In this document: in pieces, positions 8,701 through 16,246 of the stretch
Position numbering within the stretch: position 1 is the stretch's first letter
Layout of the letters: every line of letters starts with the position of its first letter
Assembly (NCBI GenBank): GCA_004154925.1
Contig: QJNS01000407.1
Location: forward strand, 26,151 to 42,396
DNA length: 16,246 nt
Source of the DNA: Monosporascus cannonballus
Taxonomy: Eukaryota; Ascomycota; Sordariomycetes; Xylariales
Direction of reading: 5' to 3'
Program-made: the position numbers and the translations under genes
Notes under the pieces: generated by a model
Database searches by the model: none
Seen by the model: only the letters and a program-made list of their open reading frames with translations
Told to the model about the DNA's origin: nothing

Positions 8701-9804
8701 TGCGGGAGAGCAGCAGCAGCAACCGCAGGCGCATGACTGATTTGATGTGTCGAGGAAGAGCGCAGGAACGATACTTCGAGCTATGAGCTGTTGTTAAGCT
8801 CCGGCCAATAAGAAAATTCGGTTGTGTAGATTTGAGCCAGGGGGTATTATTTTAGATTTTGAGAACTGCTACATAATAGGTGAGGGGCACCTTGGAGAAT
8901 CATCAGCAAAACTCCAGCCCAACACATCGTCTTGCCTGACTGGCTGGCTGGCTGCTCACGACAAATTGATCAGGCAGTACTGGCATGGATTATAGATAGA
9001 TGATATGTAGATATAATCGGTTGTCTATTGCCTTCACCTTCGTAGAGTAGGTAGTTAAAGCCTGCATGAGTCTAAGACTAGGCGGGACAAAGTAAATATG
9101 TTTTACCCTGCCCTACGAGTGGGATCCATCATGTATGCGTATATGTGATGGAAGGAATAGAAGGAAATAAAAGAAAGAGGAGATATATAGAGACTGCATC
9201 AGCGAGAGGGGACTCGAGACCCCTGAGGTCTGTCTGAAGGGGGAGGATATGCGGACTTGCAAGTTACATGTGTATGCGTGTCAATCAGTTTTACTACCAA
9301 GTGCTAGCAGGATGGTGGAGGAGGATGGTGGATTGCAGATGGCATTTTGGCATGCCTACGCTCTATTTCTATACAAGTGTACCCGTCCAGGAAACCCCAC
9401 TTGCCACTTACTAGCCCGGCTGGGGCTCTAGAATTCTACAGGGGAGAGAGTGGTTCCAGGTAACACCGGCCTCCCCCTGCTTCACCTATCTCTTAGCGCG
9501 CTAGCACAGCACGGCCTGCCGGACACTGCAACGTCTGATCTGATTTGGGCGTTCCAGCGAGAAAAAGCATTACTGATTGTGCGCAACCCCCCGCTTGGTA
9601 TATAAACACTTCCCCCCTTCCGGCCATCGCGCCCCGACCGACACCTCCCTCCCTCCCTCGATTCTTCTTTTAATTCGGTACGCGATAAACACATTTTCAG
9701 ACCTCTATTGTAAGCCCATTCGAAGCTACTTCAATACTCGATCAATTGATCTGGATTTTTAAACAACCCTACGTATCAAATTACCACTACAAACTCGAGA
9801 CGAA
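8701..9804. promoter_or_regulatory. Upstream region and 5' leader of histone H1
   Basis: No coding sequence is supported. Visible elements are a CCAAT box at 8803-8807, a short (TGGC)n tandem at 8941-8954, purine-rich DNA around 9148-9190, a TATA box at 9599-9606 and a CCTC-repeat pyrimidine tract at about 9644-9660, followed by an A/T-rich leader to the H1 start. Confidence 0.5.
9599..9606 (+). promoter_or_regulatory. TATA box of histone H1
   Basis: TATATAAA, about 200 bases before the H1 ATG. It is followed by a CT-rich tract (about 9640-9672), a common feature just upstream of fungal transcription starts, so a leader of roughly 120-170 bases is implied. Confidence 0.6.
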
Positions 9805-10920
9805 ATGGCACCCAAGAAGGCCGAAGGCACCACCACCCCCAAGCCCAAGAGCACCCATGCTTCGTACCAGGTTTGTACAACCACATCTTCGGACTGGTTC
9901 GGGCTATATCAAGGGCTAACGAGCTATAGGACATGATCACTGATGCCATCATTGCTGTAAATACCCCAGTTCCTTGAATTCCGGCGCATTGCGTCTCGCA
10001 TCATGCCATGTGTTGTCGGGCACGCATCGTATGAGCACGTGTCGCTGGCACAAGCCCACCATGACCCTCTCGCCACGTCACTCCTACTTCCATCCAGGTA
10101 CATTTACTGACGCGTCTTTCTATCCTTCAGCTCAAGGAACGCAATGGCTCTAGGTAAGCATCATCAGTCTGGCCCCCAACGTGCATTGTGTTCATGTGTG
10201 CGTGGTCCAGTCTCACCAGATGCTAACTGTCGCGTAGCCGTCAACAACTCAAGAAGTACGTCAAGGCCAACAACCAGCTGTCGGTCACAGACAACATGTT
10301 CGACTCCCTCTTCAACAAGGCATTGAGGGCTGGTGTCGAGAAGGGTGTCTTCGAGCAACCCAAAGGTATGTCGCACCATGTTTAGCATTTCGTCCTATTT
10401 CTCCCATGTTCCCATCTGGGTTGTGTGCATGGTCATGCTTGCTGACCAACCTTAGGCGCTTCTGGTGGCACCAAGCTGTCCAAGAACTATAAGAGCGCCA
10501 ACAAGACGGCCGCGAAGAAGGAGGGTGACAAGGCCGCTGCCCCCAAGAAGGCTGCCGCGAAGAAGGACGACGCCAAGAAGCCGGTGGCGCCCAAGAAGAC
10601 TGCTACCAAGAAGGAGGTCGGTGAGAAGAAGGCTGCCCCGAAGAAGGCCGCCGCCGCCGCCCCGAAGAAGGCTGCTGCTCCTAAGAAGACGGCGGCTAAG
10701 AAGGAGGTGAGTTGACATGGTGACCACTACCGTCGCGCAATGACTGACAGCTACATAGGCCCCTGCTGCTGACAAGACGGCTACTACTACCAAGACTAAG
10801 ACAGGCAGAGTGTCCAAGACCAAGGCACCTGCTGCGAAGAAGGCAACCACAACAAAGAAGGCTGCCACGCCGAAGAAGACGGCGAAGAAGGAAGACAAGA
10901 AGGAGGCGGCCGCGGCATGA
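9805..10920 (+). CDS. hH1: Linker histone H1
   Basis: Six exons: 9805-9870, 9930-9956, 10131-10153, 10238-10365, 10456-10706, 10759-10920. All introns are GT-AG (59, 174, 84, 90 and 52 bp) and the exons join to 218 residues plus TGA. The ATG lies in CGAAATGGC and starts MAPKK. The N-tail (1-16) is Lys/Thr/Pro-rich. The winged-helix globular domain covers about residues 17-90 (HASYQDMITDAIIALKERNG, SSRQQLKKYVKANNQ, FDSLFNKALRAGVEKG, GTKLSKNYK). The C-tail (about 92-218) is almost wholly Lys/Ala/Pro with repeated APKK and AAKK blocks. The product binds linker DNA at the nucleosome entry/exit and compacts chromatin; filamentous fungi usually have a single H1 gene. Two tiny exons of 27 and 23 nt split the first part of the globular domain. 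Intact and very secure. Confidence 0.97.
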
Positions 10921-12269
10921 GTGAGGGGTCGGCTTCAGCCATCCTAACTGTTTTAGAAGCAGCTTCGGCCACGTGGGTTCCTTTAGGGTTTTGATCTGGG
11001 GTATGGCGGTTCTACTGGCGTTCGGGGTACTGGGTACAAAGAGACGCCTCTATTGCCCACGCATGGGGGCTCGTGCATATTATCGCAGGGTTGGAAGGTA
11101 TCTGTTTTGAGGGATCAGGGATTGTCCACCCAGGCCACGGGATGTCGAGAGAGAGAGGGCGCGTCACGTCTGGCACATCTCATGTTTTGAACGATTGTCC
11201 ATTTCTGAGCGCACTTTGCACACACCGAGCAGAAGAAGGTATTCACTCTGGTCGGACTGTACGGGTAGTCGGCTGCTGCGACGTTCTGTATCCAGAAGGG
11301 ACCGGATCTGGGATTCTGACGATGTGATGAGTCTATACTTGTAATTATACCAATCGGCCGAGTGATTTTGCGCTGTTCAACTGCACACTTCCCACGATTT
11401 TGTACTTGTGGCTGGCCCTCTTTGCCGAACTGGAGACGTGCGCCGCCCCATCGAGACAACGCGTCTTGCTACTGGGTCTGTAGGCGGGAGCCCCGTGACT
11501 TGTTTATGATGACCTAATTTGGCACTTAACGTTAAGGGTACCGATAAAGCTACCGCTGCCCTTAGTGCTATCTTAAGCGGGGGGCTGCACTTACTTACCT
11601 ACGTGCTGGCGGGCCCGCACGCCTGTCTCTGACATTTTGATCGCTTGGCAGCTCCAGTAGCCTGAACCTTCTTCTCCCCCTTTTGACCTATCACAATTGC
11701 CCGTCTGCCTATTTGGACGCCCGAACCGATGCTGATCGGCTGCTGCTCTCCCACGCATTAAACTTTGGCAGTTACCTAACCTTCGCGTCTTCTGTCGACC
11801 CGCTGTCTAAATCGCAGGGTTGTTGTACAGCCTCGGATCATCTGGTTCGCGCACGGTTGCTTGGGTAGCTTGTCCGAAAGTTGTAATTTTCTCGGAGCAT
11901 CGCTGTTGCTTGCCGTTTGGCGTCTTTCATCTCTTTCCATACAGTTCTAACGTTAATCAGGAGCCCCTTTCCCCGTTCCCATTTCCCATCCCCCTTCCGC
12001 TCTATTCTTTCCGCAATGGAAGCAAATCACAAACACAGATAGGCTGGGAGACAGTTAGCTGGGCAAGCAGACAGAATCTATCTCCCATATTCTCCTAGGT
12101 AGCTCGACAGGTAAGGCTATCAACGGCTTTGAAAACTCCCAGTCGCCGCGCCGTGTCACGTCCTCATCGGGGGATGGTGACAACACCTACGCTAGCTACG
12201 GGAATTCTTCTGGGTAACCCACCCCCCCACAACCCCCCCCAAAATACAAGATAAAACCTCTCTGCCGCC
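10921..12269. other. H1 3' flank and spacer, no supported gene
   Basis: Holds the H1 3' UTR and about 1.3 kb of unassigned DNA. A pyrimidine tract (11974-12013) precedes an ATG at 12016 whose frame stops after eight codons. A short open frame 12059-12217 (after a possible CAGTTAG acceptor; reading SSTGKAINGFENSQSPRR) looks protein-like, but the opposite strand does too, so I do not call a gene. A C-rich stretch lies at 12221-12240. Confidence 0.5.
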
Positions 12270-12860
12270 GTTACATGTAACTACGCATTGCGATGCACCA
12301 CTTCGCGCGCGATGCGCTTCGCACTCGACCTGCCAGGCTGCGTCGTGCAGCAGACAGCGTCAAATTGCAGGTTCCGCAGCGACTAACGAGAGGTGCTGAT
12401 GGCCTCGTTCGTCCGGTGCGCCGCCGAGCGCGTACCTGAGCGAGCTGCCCCGGAGACGGCGGCCGGCCCTGTCGCTTATGGCGCAGTTGCGCAGACTGCC
12501 TGCCTCGCAGCGCGCATCGGCGCGACAAGATTCTCCTCCGGGGTGGCGCTGTCGAGATGCGGGCAGGCCACCGAGGGGCTCGGCTCCGCGTCGGTCGACT
12601 GTGTACCCTGCCGCTGCGCTGCGCTGCTGGACTGCGACCCATCGTCGGCCGACCCGGCGCGGATGACGCCGGCGACGGCGGAAGTATTTCGGGTGGTTTG
12701 GACGCGGGCACCCGGAACTCACGGACATCGTGCGCGAGTTCGCGACCCGAGCGGGAACACCCCTCTCCCTGGTCGGCTAGCCGTAAGGGCCCCCCTGCTC
12801 GGGGCTATCTTCAAGTTGCCCGGCTTCCTAGCCCTTGATGATGAGAAGCGGGCATGATGT
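12270..12860. other. GC-rich block of unknown origin
   Basis: Base composition jumps to clearly GC-rich here, with overlapping open frames on both strands (e.g. 12393-12857 +, 12711-12271 -). Such overlap is expected from GC-rich sequence alone. Translations are Arg/Ala/Pro-rich without motifs, introns or signal sequences I can recognise. It may be a relic of a coding gene or transferred segment, but nothing identifies it. Confidence 0.4.
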
Positions 12861-12901
12861 TCCTCGCGGAGGCTCCCACATTATACCATGACTCTCGTTC
12901 G

Positions 12902-12975
12902 GTCCGGTATCTTGCGGGAGCGGCTGGGACGGAACCGGACGACCCGGTTAATGCAGACTATCTGTATTACCGGGT
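12902..12975. repeat. Nested inverted repeats (two small hairpins)
   Basis: GTCCGGT (12902-12908) pairs with ACCGGAC (12934-12940). Directly next to it ACCCGGTTAAT (12942-12952) pairs with ATTACCGGGT (12966-12975), with one bulged T and a 13-base loop. They stand at the border between the GC-rich and AT-rich blocks. No transposase or defined terminal repeats are visible. Confidence 0.5.
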
Positions 12976-13007
12976 GGCCTGATTAATGCAAGCCATCCGT
13001 ATAAACC
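12948..13007. repeat. Imperfect 24-25-bp direct repeat
   Basis: Unit 1 is 12948-12971 and unit 2 is 12983-13007. Both begin TTAATGCA and share a CTATCTGTAT / CCATCCGTAT core. Two of the differences are C/T transitions, as RIP-like or ordinary cytosine mutation would produce. Unit 1 also forms the loop and arms of the second hairpin. Confidence 0.5.
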
Positions 13008-13560
13008 AATAATTATGTCGTTTGGTTTCCATCGTTTTCATAAGCTCCCCTCTACCCTTTTAGAGCCATTTCGAGACTTGCAGGTATTATCTAATCCCTG
13101 GTCTGTGCGTTTTTATATCACAAGTTCCGCAATCGAAGTCGGCGTTCGGCAAGAAGCTCCCCTTGCCAAACAACACGCGAAATATTCCAAACTCGGCCGA
13201 CCTCGACTGTTAATCGATTGCACGAGTTGGACAGGCAGCGATTAATAATAAGTTAGGTATTAATCAGTATACGTACGTCAAATTAAAGACGTAATCAGCA
13301 TTTTCGACATTCACTAAGATAATCGGATATTCAGAATTAAAGTTAGTAGTCATTAGTAGAGCATGTAGGGAGGGGAGCATTGCTGTATGTAAGGTACCTT
13401 AAATACTCAACTTGGCGAGTATCGCATAAACCGAGATGAGACCCGTCGCAGGGACCTAGAGTTAAATTAAAATCCTTTATTGTGATATCTATTACTGTTT
13501 AATAAGTTCTCAATTGTCTTACTATCTACCGATTTATCGCTTATCCTGCCCGTACTCTTC
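13008..13560. other. AT-rich, TpA-rich block
   Basis: Low-GC sequence with many TTA/TAA words (for example around 13240-13360) and no coherent reading frame beyond 76 codons. In a genome whose genes are GC-rich this is typical of a repeat relic altered by repeat-induced point mutation, or simply of old spacer. No element family can be named. Confidence 0.4.
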
Positions 13561-13593
13561 GCTGCATCTCTTGCACTCCATTAACCCTTTACC

Positions 13594-13620
13594 TACGCCT
13601 ACGCCTTCGACTACGCCTAG
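13594..13620. repeat. Short CTACGC hexamer tandem
   Basis: About four copies of CTACGC with variants (CTTCGA, CTAGG) in tandem. It is a minor microsatellite in the spacer upstream of the right-hand gene; no function is indicated. Confidence 0.45.
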
Positions 13621-13777
13621 GTTAACCCCGATTGCGACGGGGGGTTTATGTACTCTAACTTTGCTGATAAAAACATCCCATTACTAAATAAATGTCTCTT
13701 CGTCCTGGCTGCCTGCCCGATCGGCCGCTGACAGCGCATCCCCCGCGTATCATGGCCTGGAACGCATAGCTCCCACG

Positions 13778-13798
13778 ATATATATATATATATATATA
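13778..13798 (+). promoter_or_regulatory. (AT)n microsatellite in the core promoter of the 719-aa gene
   Basis: Twenty-one bases of perfect AT alternation (13778-13798), then CATATATG, ending about 80 bases before the ATG at 13885. It lies where a TATA element is expected and is the only TATA-like DNA close to that gene. A tiny upstream frame ATG ACT TCC CCT TGA (13804-13818) would be in the leader only if transcription starts within the repeat. Confidence 0.4.
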
Positions 13799-13884
13799 CA
13801 TATATGACTTCCCCTTGAACTTTTCATCTTCTGGTCGAGCGATTGCCGTCTCCTCGTATTACATCGGGGCCGGTAGCCACCATC

Positions 13885-16044
13885 ATGGCTTCTTCGTCTG
13901 GTCAACCCCTCAATTCTAACAATCCGTTCCGCAGGAAACTGGGTGTCGTGCACCCCTCATCCGCAACACCCGGAAGCCCCGCGGTAACAACCCCGTCGGG
14001 CTCGACCTCCACCTTGACGTCCGCGTCGACGCGCCTAGACGGACAGGGTCCGTCGTCTTCTTCGCTCCAAACAGCTACTCCGCCACCTCCTTTCACCACT
14101 TTTAGCTCCAGCTTGCCCGAGGACGGGACACGAGAGAGGGAGCTGCACGGTGATAAGGACGAGCCGGTACAGCCGAAACCCCGAAAGATCGTCAAGAAAG
14201 TGCGGGTGCAGTCACCACCCCCTTCGTCGCCCGAGGATGCCGTTCCCGTGAGGAGCTTCCACCCGGACGATGCGTATGATGATGATGATGATGATGAGGA
14301 CGATAGTAGCACCAGCACCAGCAGCACCGACTCGAGGGACCAGGAGGAGGATGTCGATCCATTCGACAACGCGGCATCAGACACGGAGGATCACAAGGAT
14401 ATAGAACAGCCCCTACCGAGACCGCCGGCAAATCCGTTCTCGAGGACATTAAAAAACTTAGAACGGGGCGGACAAGCGCAGGGACGGGGGCAGGGACAGG
14501 ACGGGGGTGCAATGCCGGGCCACGCCGCTAAGGGGTCACTCGATGTCGACTCCTTCAAGAGGCTCCTTCTGACCGGCCACGCCAACGTATCCGATTCGGC
14601 CCCAGCATCGGGTGCGAGCCTGGCCGTAGTCTCGCCCTTACAACCATCCCCGCAAGACGGCGCGAGCAACACAGATGCAAGCTCCGTCTCGCGTCAGTCT
14701 ATGGCCGACGTCATTCAAGAAACGCCGCGAACGTCGCATGAGATATCCGAGCCTGAAGAATCTGAAGGCAGGCGGAATGTGCCACGCGCACCGCCTTCGA
14801 CGACCGGAGCACCGTCGACATTCACACGCAAGAAACCTCCGCCGCCCAACTCCCGCCACGGCAAGCTTATCAAGATCGAGCTAGGCGCCGACTCGAACGC
14901 CGCCGCCGCTACGATGGGGCCGACGCCGTCCATATCCATCGGCACGGCCGCTGCCCCATCCACCGAGCACGCGCGCAAGACGAGCGGCCAGTCCAGCAGC
15001 ATAGCACGCTCGCAATCGCCCGCATCCTCGATAACCGACATCAATAAGCCCCTCCCGCCCCCGCCGTCCCGCGCCCCCGCCGACGAGGCCGAGAGTCCCT
15101 TCGACCGCGAGGCCGCTGGCAAGATACCCGAGGAAGCCCTCCTCGCGAGCCCCCAGCAAGCGGCGGCAGCGCAGCAGCCCCAATCGCCCCCTTCGTCCCG
15201 CGGCCGCTCCGAGAGCCAGAGCAGCACGCAGTCGCGCACCAAGCCCGCTGCGCCGGCACCGCCGCCGCGCCGCCACACGCGGACGGAGAGCAAGCCGCCC
15301 TTGGTCCAGACAGGCAGCGCCGAGGAGGACAAGGACCAGGCGCGGTCCTCGCTCGACTCGAACCGCTCGCGCGCCGACAGCCTGCGCGTGAGCAACGGCG
15401 GCGGCGGCGGTCCTGCGCCCGCCCCGCCGCCCAGGAGGAGGCCGAACCACGCCCGGTCCGGGAGCTCGTTCACGCCTATGACACAGGTACAGCATGGGCC
15501 CGTCGCGTCGTTCCCAGCCTCGAGGAGCCCCAGCCTGGACGAGCAGAGGCCGGTCAGTGTCGCGGGGATCCCCGCGACGCCGGCGCAGCCGGAGAGACCA
15601 AGCAACCTGGCCGCGATCACGACGACCCCCAGGGAAGGCCTGCCCAAGGTCTCGCCTCCGCCGCTGCCGCCCGCGCGGCACGCCAGCACGCGGCGGCCGC
15701 CAAGCGTGCGCGTCGCGAGCGCCGAGGCGGGCGCGCCCGCTCCAGGCGTCGCTACCACCAGGAAGGTCAGCAGGGAGAAGGACGGCGTACCGATGGCGCC
15801 GCCACCACCCCCGCCGCCTCCGAGGCAAAGGGGGAGCAGTCGCGGGGGCGCCGAGGCGCCGACGGGTGGTGGCGGTGGCGATGCGAGGAAAGCGGGCCGG
15901 GACGGGGAAGGAAAGGGGACGTCGACGCCGCCGCAGACACAGACGCAGAGCCCGTCGTCGAGCGCCGATATCCTCGCCGATCTGGATGCGCTACAGAAGG
16001 AGGTCGATGCGCTCATGACACAGTATCCGAAGGGGGAGACTTGA
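13885..16044 (+). CDS. Proline-rich disordered protein with NPF/DPF motifs, possible endocytic/actin scaffold
   Basis: Intronless, 719 residues. I start at ATG 13885 (context CCACCATCATGG); the frame is open further upstream only from a TTG at 13843. I do not recognise a named family. Visible parts: NNPFRRK near the N-terminus (residues 12-18), TPPPPF, a basic patch (PKPRKIVKKVRV), an acidic run of Asp/Glu then Ser/Thr (about 131-155, encoded partly by a GAT repeat at 14277-14296), VDPFDNA (about 157), NPFSRTLKNLERG (from 183), LDVDSFKRLLLTG (from 219), then about 450 residues of Pro/Ser/Ala-rich disorder with many SH3-type PxxP sites (NKPLPPPPSR, APPPRRH, APPPRRR, PPPPPPPPRQR). A C-terminal amphipathic helix follows (SADILADLDALQKEVDALMT). 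NPF and DPF are known EH-domain and adaptor-ear ligands, so an endocytic or cortical-actin scaffold is a reasonable inference only. The long antisense frames beneath it are GC artefacts. Confidence 0.8.
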   Translation: MASSSGQPLNSNNPFRRKLGVVHPSSATPGSPAVTTPSGSTSTLTSASTRLDGQGPSSSSLQTATPPPPFTTFSSSLPEDGTRERELHGDKDEPVQPKPRKIVKKVRVQSPPPSSPEDAVPVRSFHPDDAYDDDDDDEDDSSTSTSSTDSRDQEEDVDPFDNAASDTEDHKDIEQPLPRPPANPFSRTLKNLERGGQAQGRGQGQDGGAMPGHAAKGSLDVDSFKRLLLTGHANVSDSAPASGASLAVVSPLQPSPQDGASNTDASSVSRQSMADVIQETPRTSHEISEPEESEGRRNVPRAPPSTTGAPSTFTRKKPPPPNSRHGKLIKIELGADSNAAAATMGPTPSISIGTAAAPSTEHARKTSGQSSSIARSQSPASSITDINKPLPPPPSRAPADEAESPFDREAAGKIPEEALLASPQQAAAAQQPQSPPSSRGRSESQSSTQSRTKPAAPAPPPRRHTRTESKPPLVQTGSAEEDKDQARSSLDSNRSRADSLRVSNGGGGGPAPAPPPRRRPNHARSGSSFTPMTQVQHGPVASFPASRSPSLDEQRPVSVAGIPATPAQPERPSNLAAITTTPREGLPKVSPPPLPPARHASTRRPPSVRVASAEAGAPAPGVATTRKVSREKDGVPMAPPPPPPPPRQRGSSRGGAEAPTGGGGGDARKAGRDGEGKGTSTPPQTQTQSPSSSADILADLDALQKEVDALMTQYPKGET
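14277..14296 (+). repeat. GAT trinucleotide repeat inside the 719-aa gene
   Basis: A run of GAT codons encodes most of the poly-Asp segment. Trinucleotide slippage here would change acidic-tract length without breaking the frame. Confidence 0.7.
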
Positions 16045-16225
16045 TGTGCGGCGTTAGTGGGGGCGAGAAAGAGCGTCCGCGTGTGAGATTAGAGCAAGTC
16101 AGGAGGGGAAGTCACGGCAGGAGTGGAGTGGGAGGGGGAGCAGAAGATGGGCAGAATAAGAAATGGAAAAGAGAAAAGGGGGAATGAAGGAACCCGGAGA
16201 CGAATGAGCCCCTGAATGTGGGAAC
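16045..16225 (+). other. 3' flank of the 719-aa gene
   Basis: Purine-rich (G and A) on the plus strand with no open frame of note. Presumably the 3' UTR. Confidence 0.5.
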
Positions 16226-16243
16226 GGGGGGGGGGGGGGGGGG
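16226..16243. repeat. Poly-G homopolymer at the right end
   Basis: Eighteen G followed by CCG and the end of the sequence. Mirrors the poly-C start: both ends are poly-G when read outward, pointing to a sequencing/assembly artefact. Confidence 0.9.
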
Positions 16244-16246
16244 CCG

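Noticed and set aside
10452..10898. 148-codon frame antisense to the H1 tail
   Set aside because: Leu/Val/Ser-rich antisense of a Lys/Ala/Pro-rich coding region; a shadow.
12271..12857. Overlapping 146- and 154-codon frames in the GC-rich block
   Set aside because: Open frames on both strands are expected at this base composition. No motif, signal peptide or splice structure supports either.
13843..13884. Upstream extension of the 719-aa gene
   Set aside because: The frame is open to 13843 but begins with TTG. The first ATG, in a good context, is at 13885.
14715..16016. 433-codon open frame antisense to the right-hand gene
   Set aside because: It is the antisense shadow of a GC-rich, Pro/Ala-rich coding frame. 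Composition is Gly/Ala/Leu-rich with no start context, introns or motifs; the 315- and 174-codon frames nearby are the same effect.
1..16246. CRISPR array, tRNA, rRNA, phage or bacterial defence system
   Set aside because: No regularly spaced repeats, no tRNA-like A/B boxes with cloverleaf potential that I could see, and the intron-rich genes are fungal.

Overview
The window reads as nuclear DNA of a filamentous ascomycete (Pezizomycotina, probably a Sordariomycete). Genes are split by 47-90 bp introns with GTRNGT-type donors, CTRAC/CTAAT-type branch sites and YAG acceptors. The gene content also fits: histone H1, a secreted GH43 galactanase, a CFEM-like cell-surface protein, an MFS sugar-transporter remnant and a small secreted cupin-like protein. 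The sequence starts with 37 C and ends with 18 G plus CCG, so it is most likely a whole short contig whose outward ends both read as poly-G.

Layout, left to right. 1-1045: spacer with no convincing gene. 1046-1645 (+): small secreted cupin-like gene with one intron and an in-frame TGA. 2025-3931 (-): complete nine-exon GH43 exo-beta-1,3-galactanase-type gene, 486 aa. 3932-4574: its upstream region with a TATA box. 4575-5313 (-): C-terminal third of an MFS sugar transporter, broken by stops and frameshifts. 5341-5787 (-): decayed coding sequence, possibly lectin-like. 5728-7045 (-): secreted/membrane protein with two Cys-rich modules and two membrane helices, carrying one frameshift. 7046-9804: long spacer ending in the histone H1 promoter. 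9805-10920 (+): intact six-exon histone H1, 218 aa. 10921-13884: about 3 kb without a recognised gene, with a GC-rich block (about 12270-12860), a small hairpin/direct-repeat cluster (12902-13007) and an AT-rich block (about 13008-13560). 13885-16044 (+): 719-aa proline-rich disordered protein with NPF/DPF motifs, unrecognised by name.

The genes fall into two groups. Histone H1 and the NPF/DPF protein look like intact conserved housekeeping genes. The left half (cupin-like gene, GH43, MFS, possible lectin, CFEM-like protein) looks like an accessory secretome/nutrient locus in which only the GH43 gene is clearly intact. GH43 plus a sugar transporter would make sense as release and uptake of galactose from arabinogalactan side chains, but the transporter is now dead in this sequence. 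I found no CRISPR array, tRNA, rRNA, intact transposon or prokaryotic-type system.
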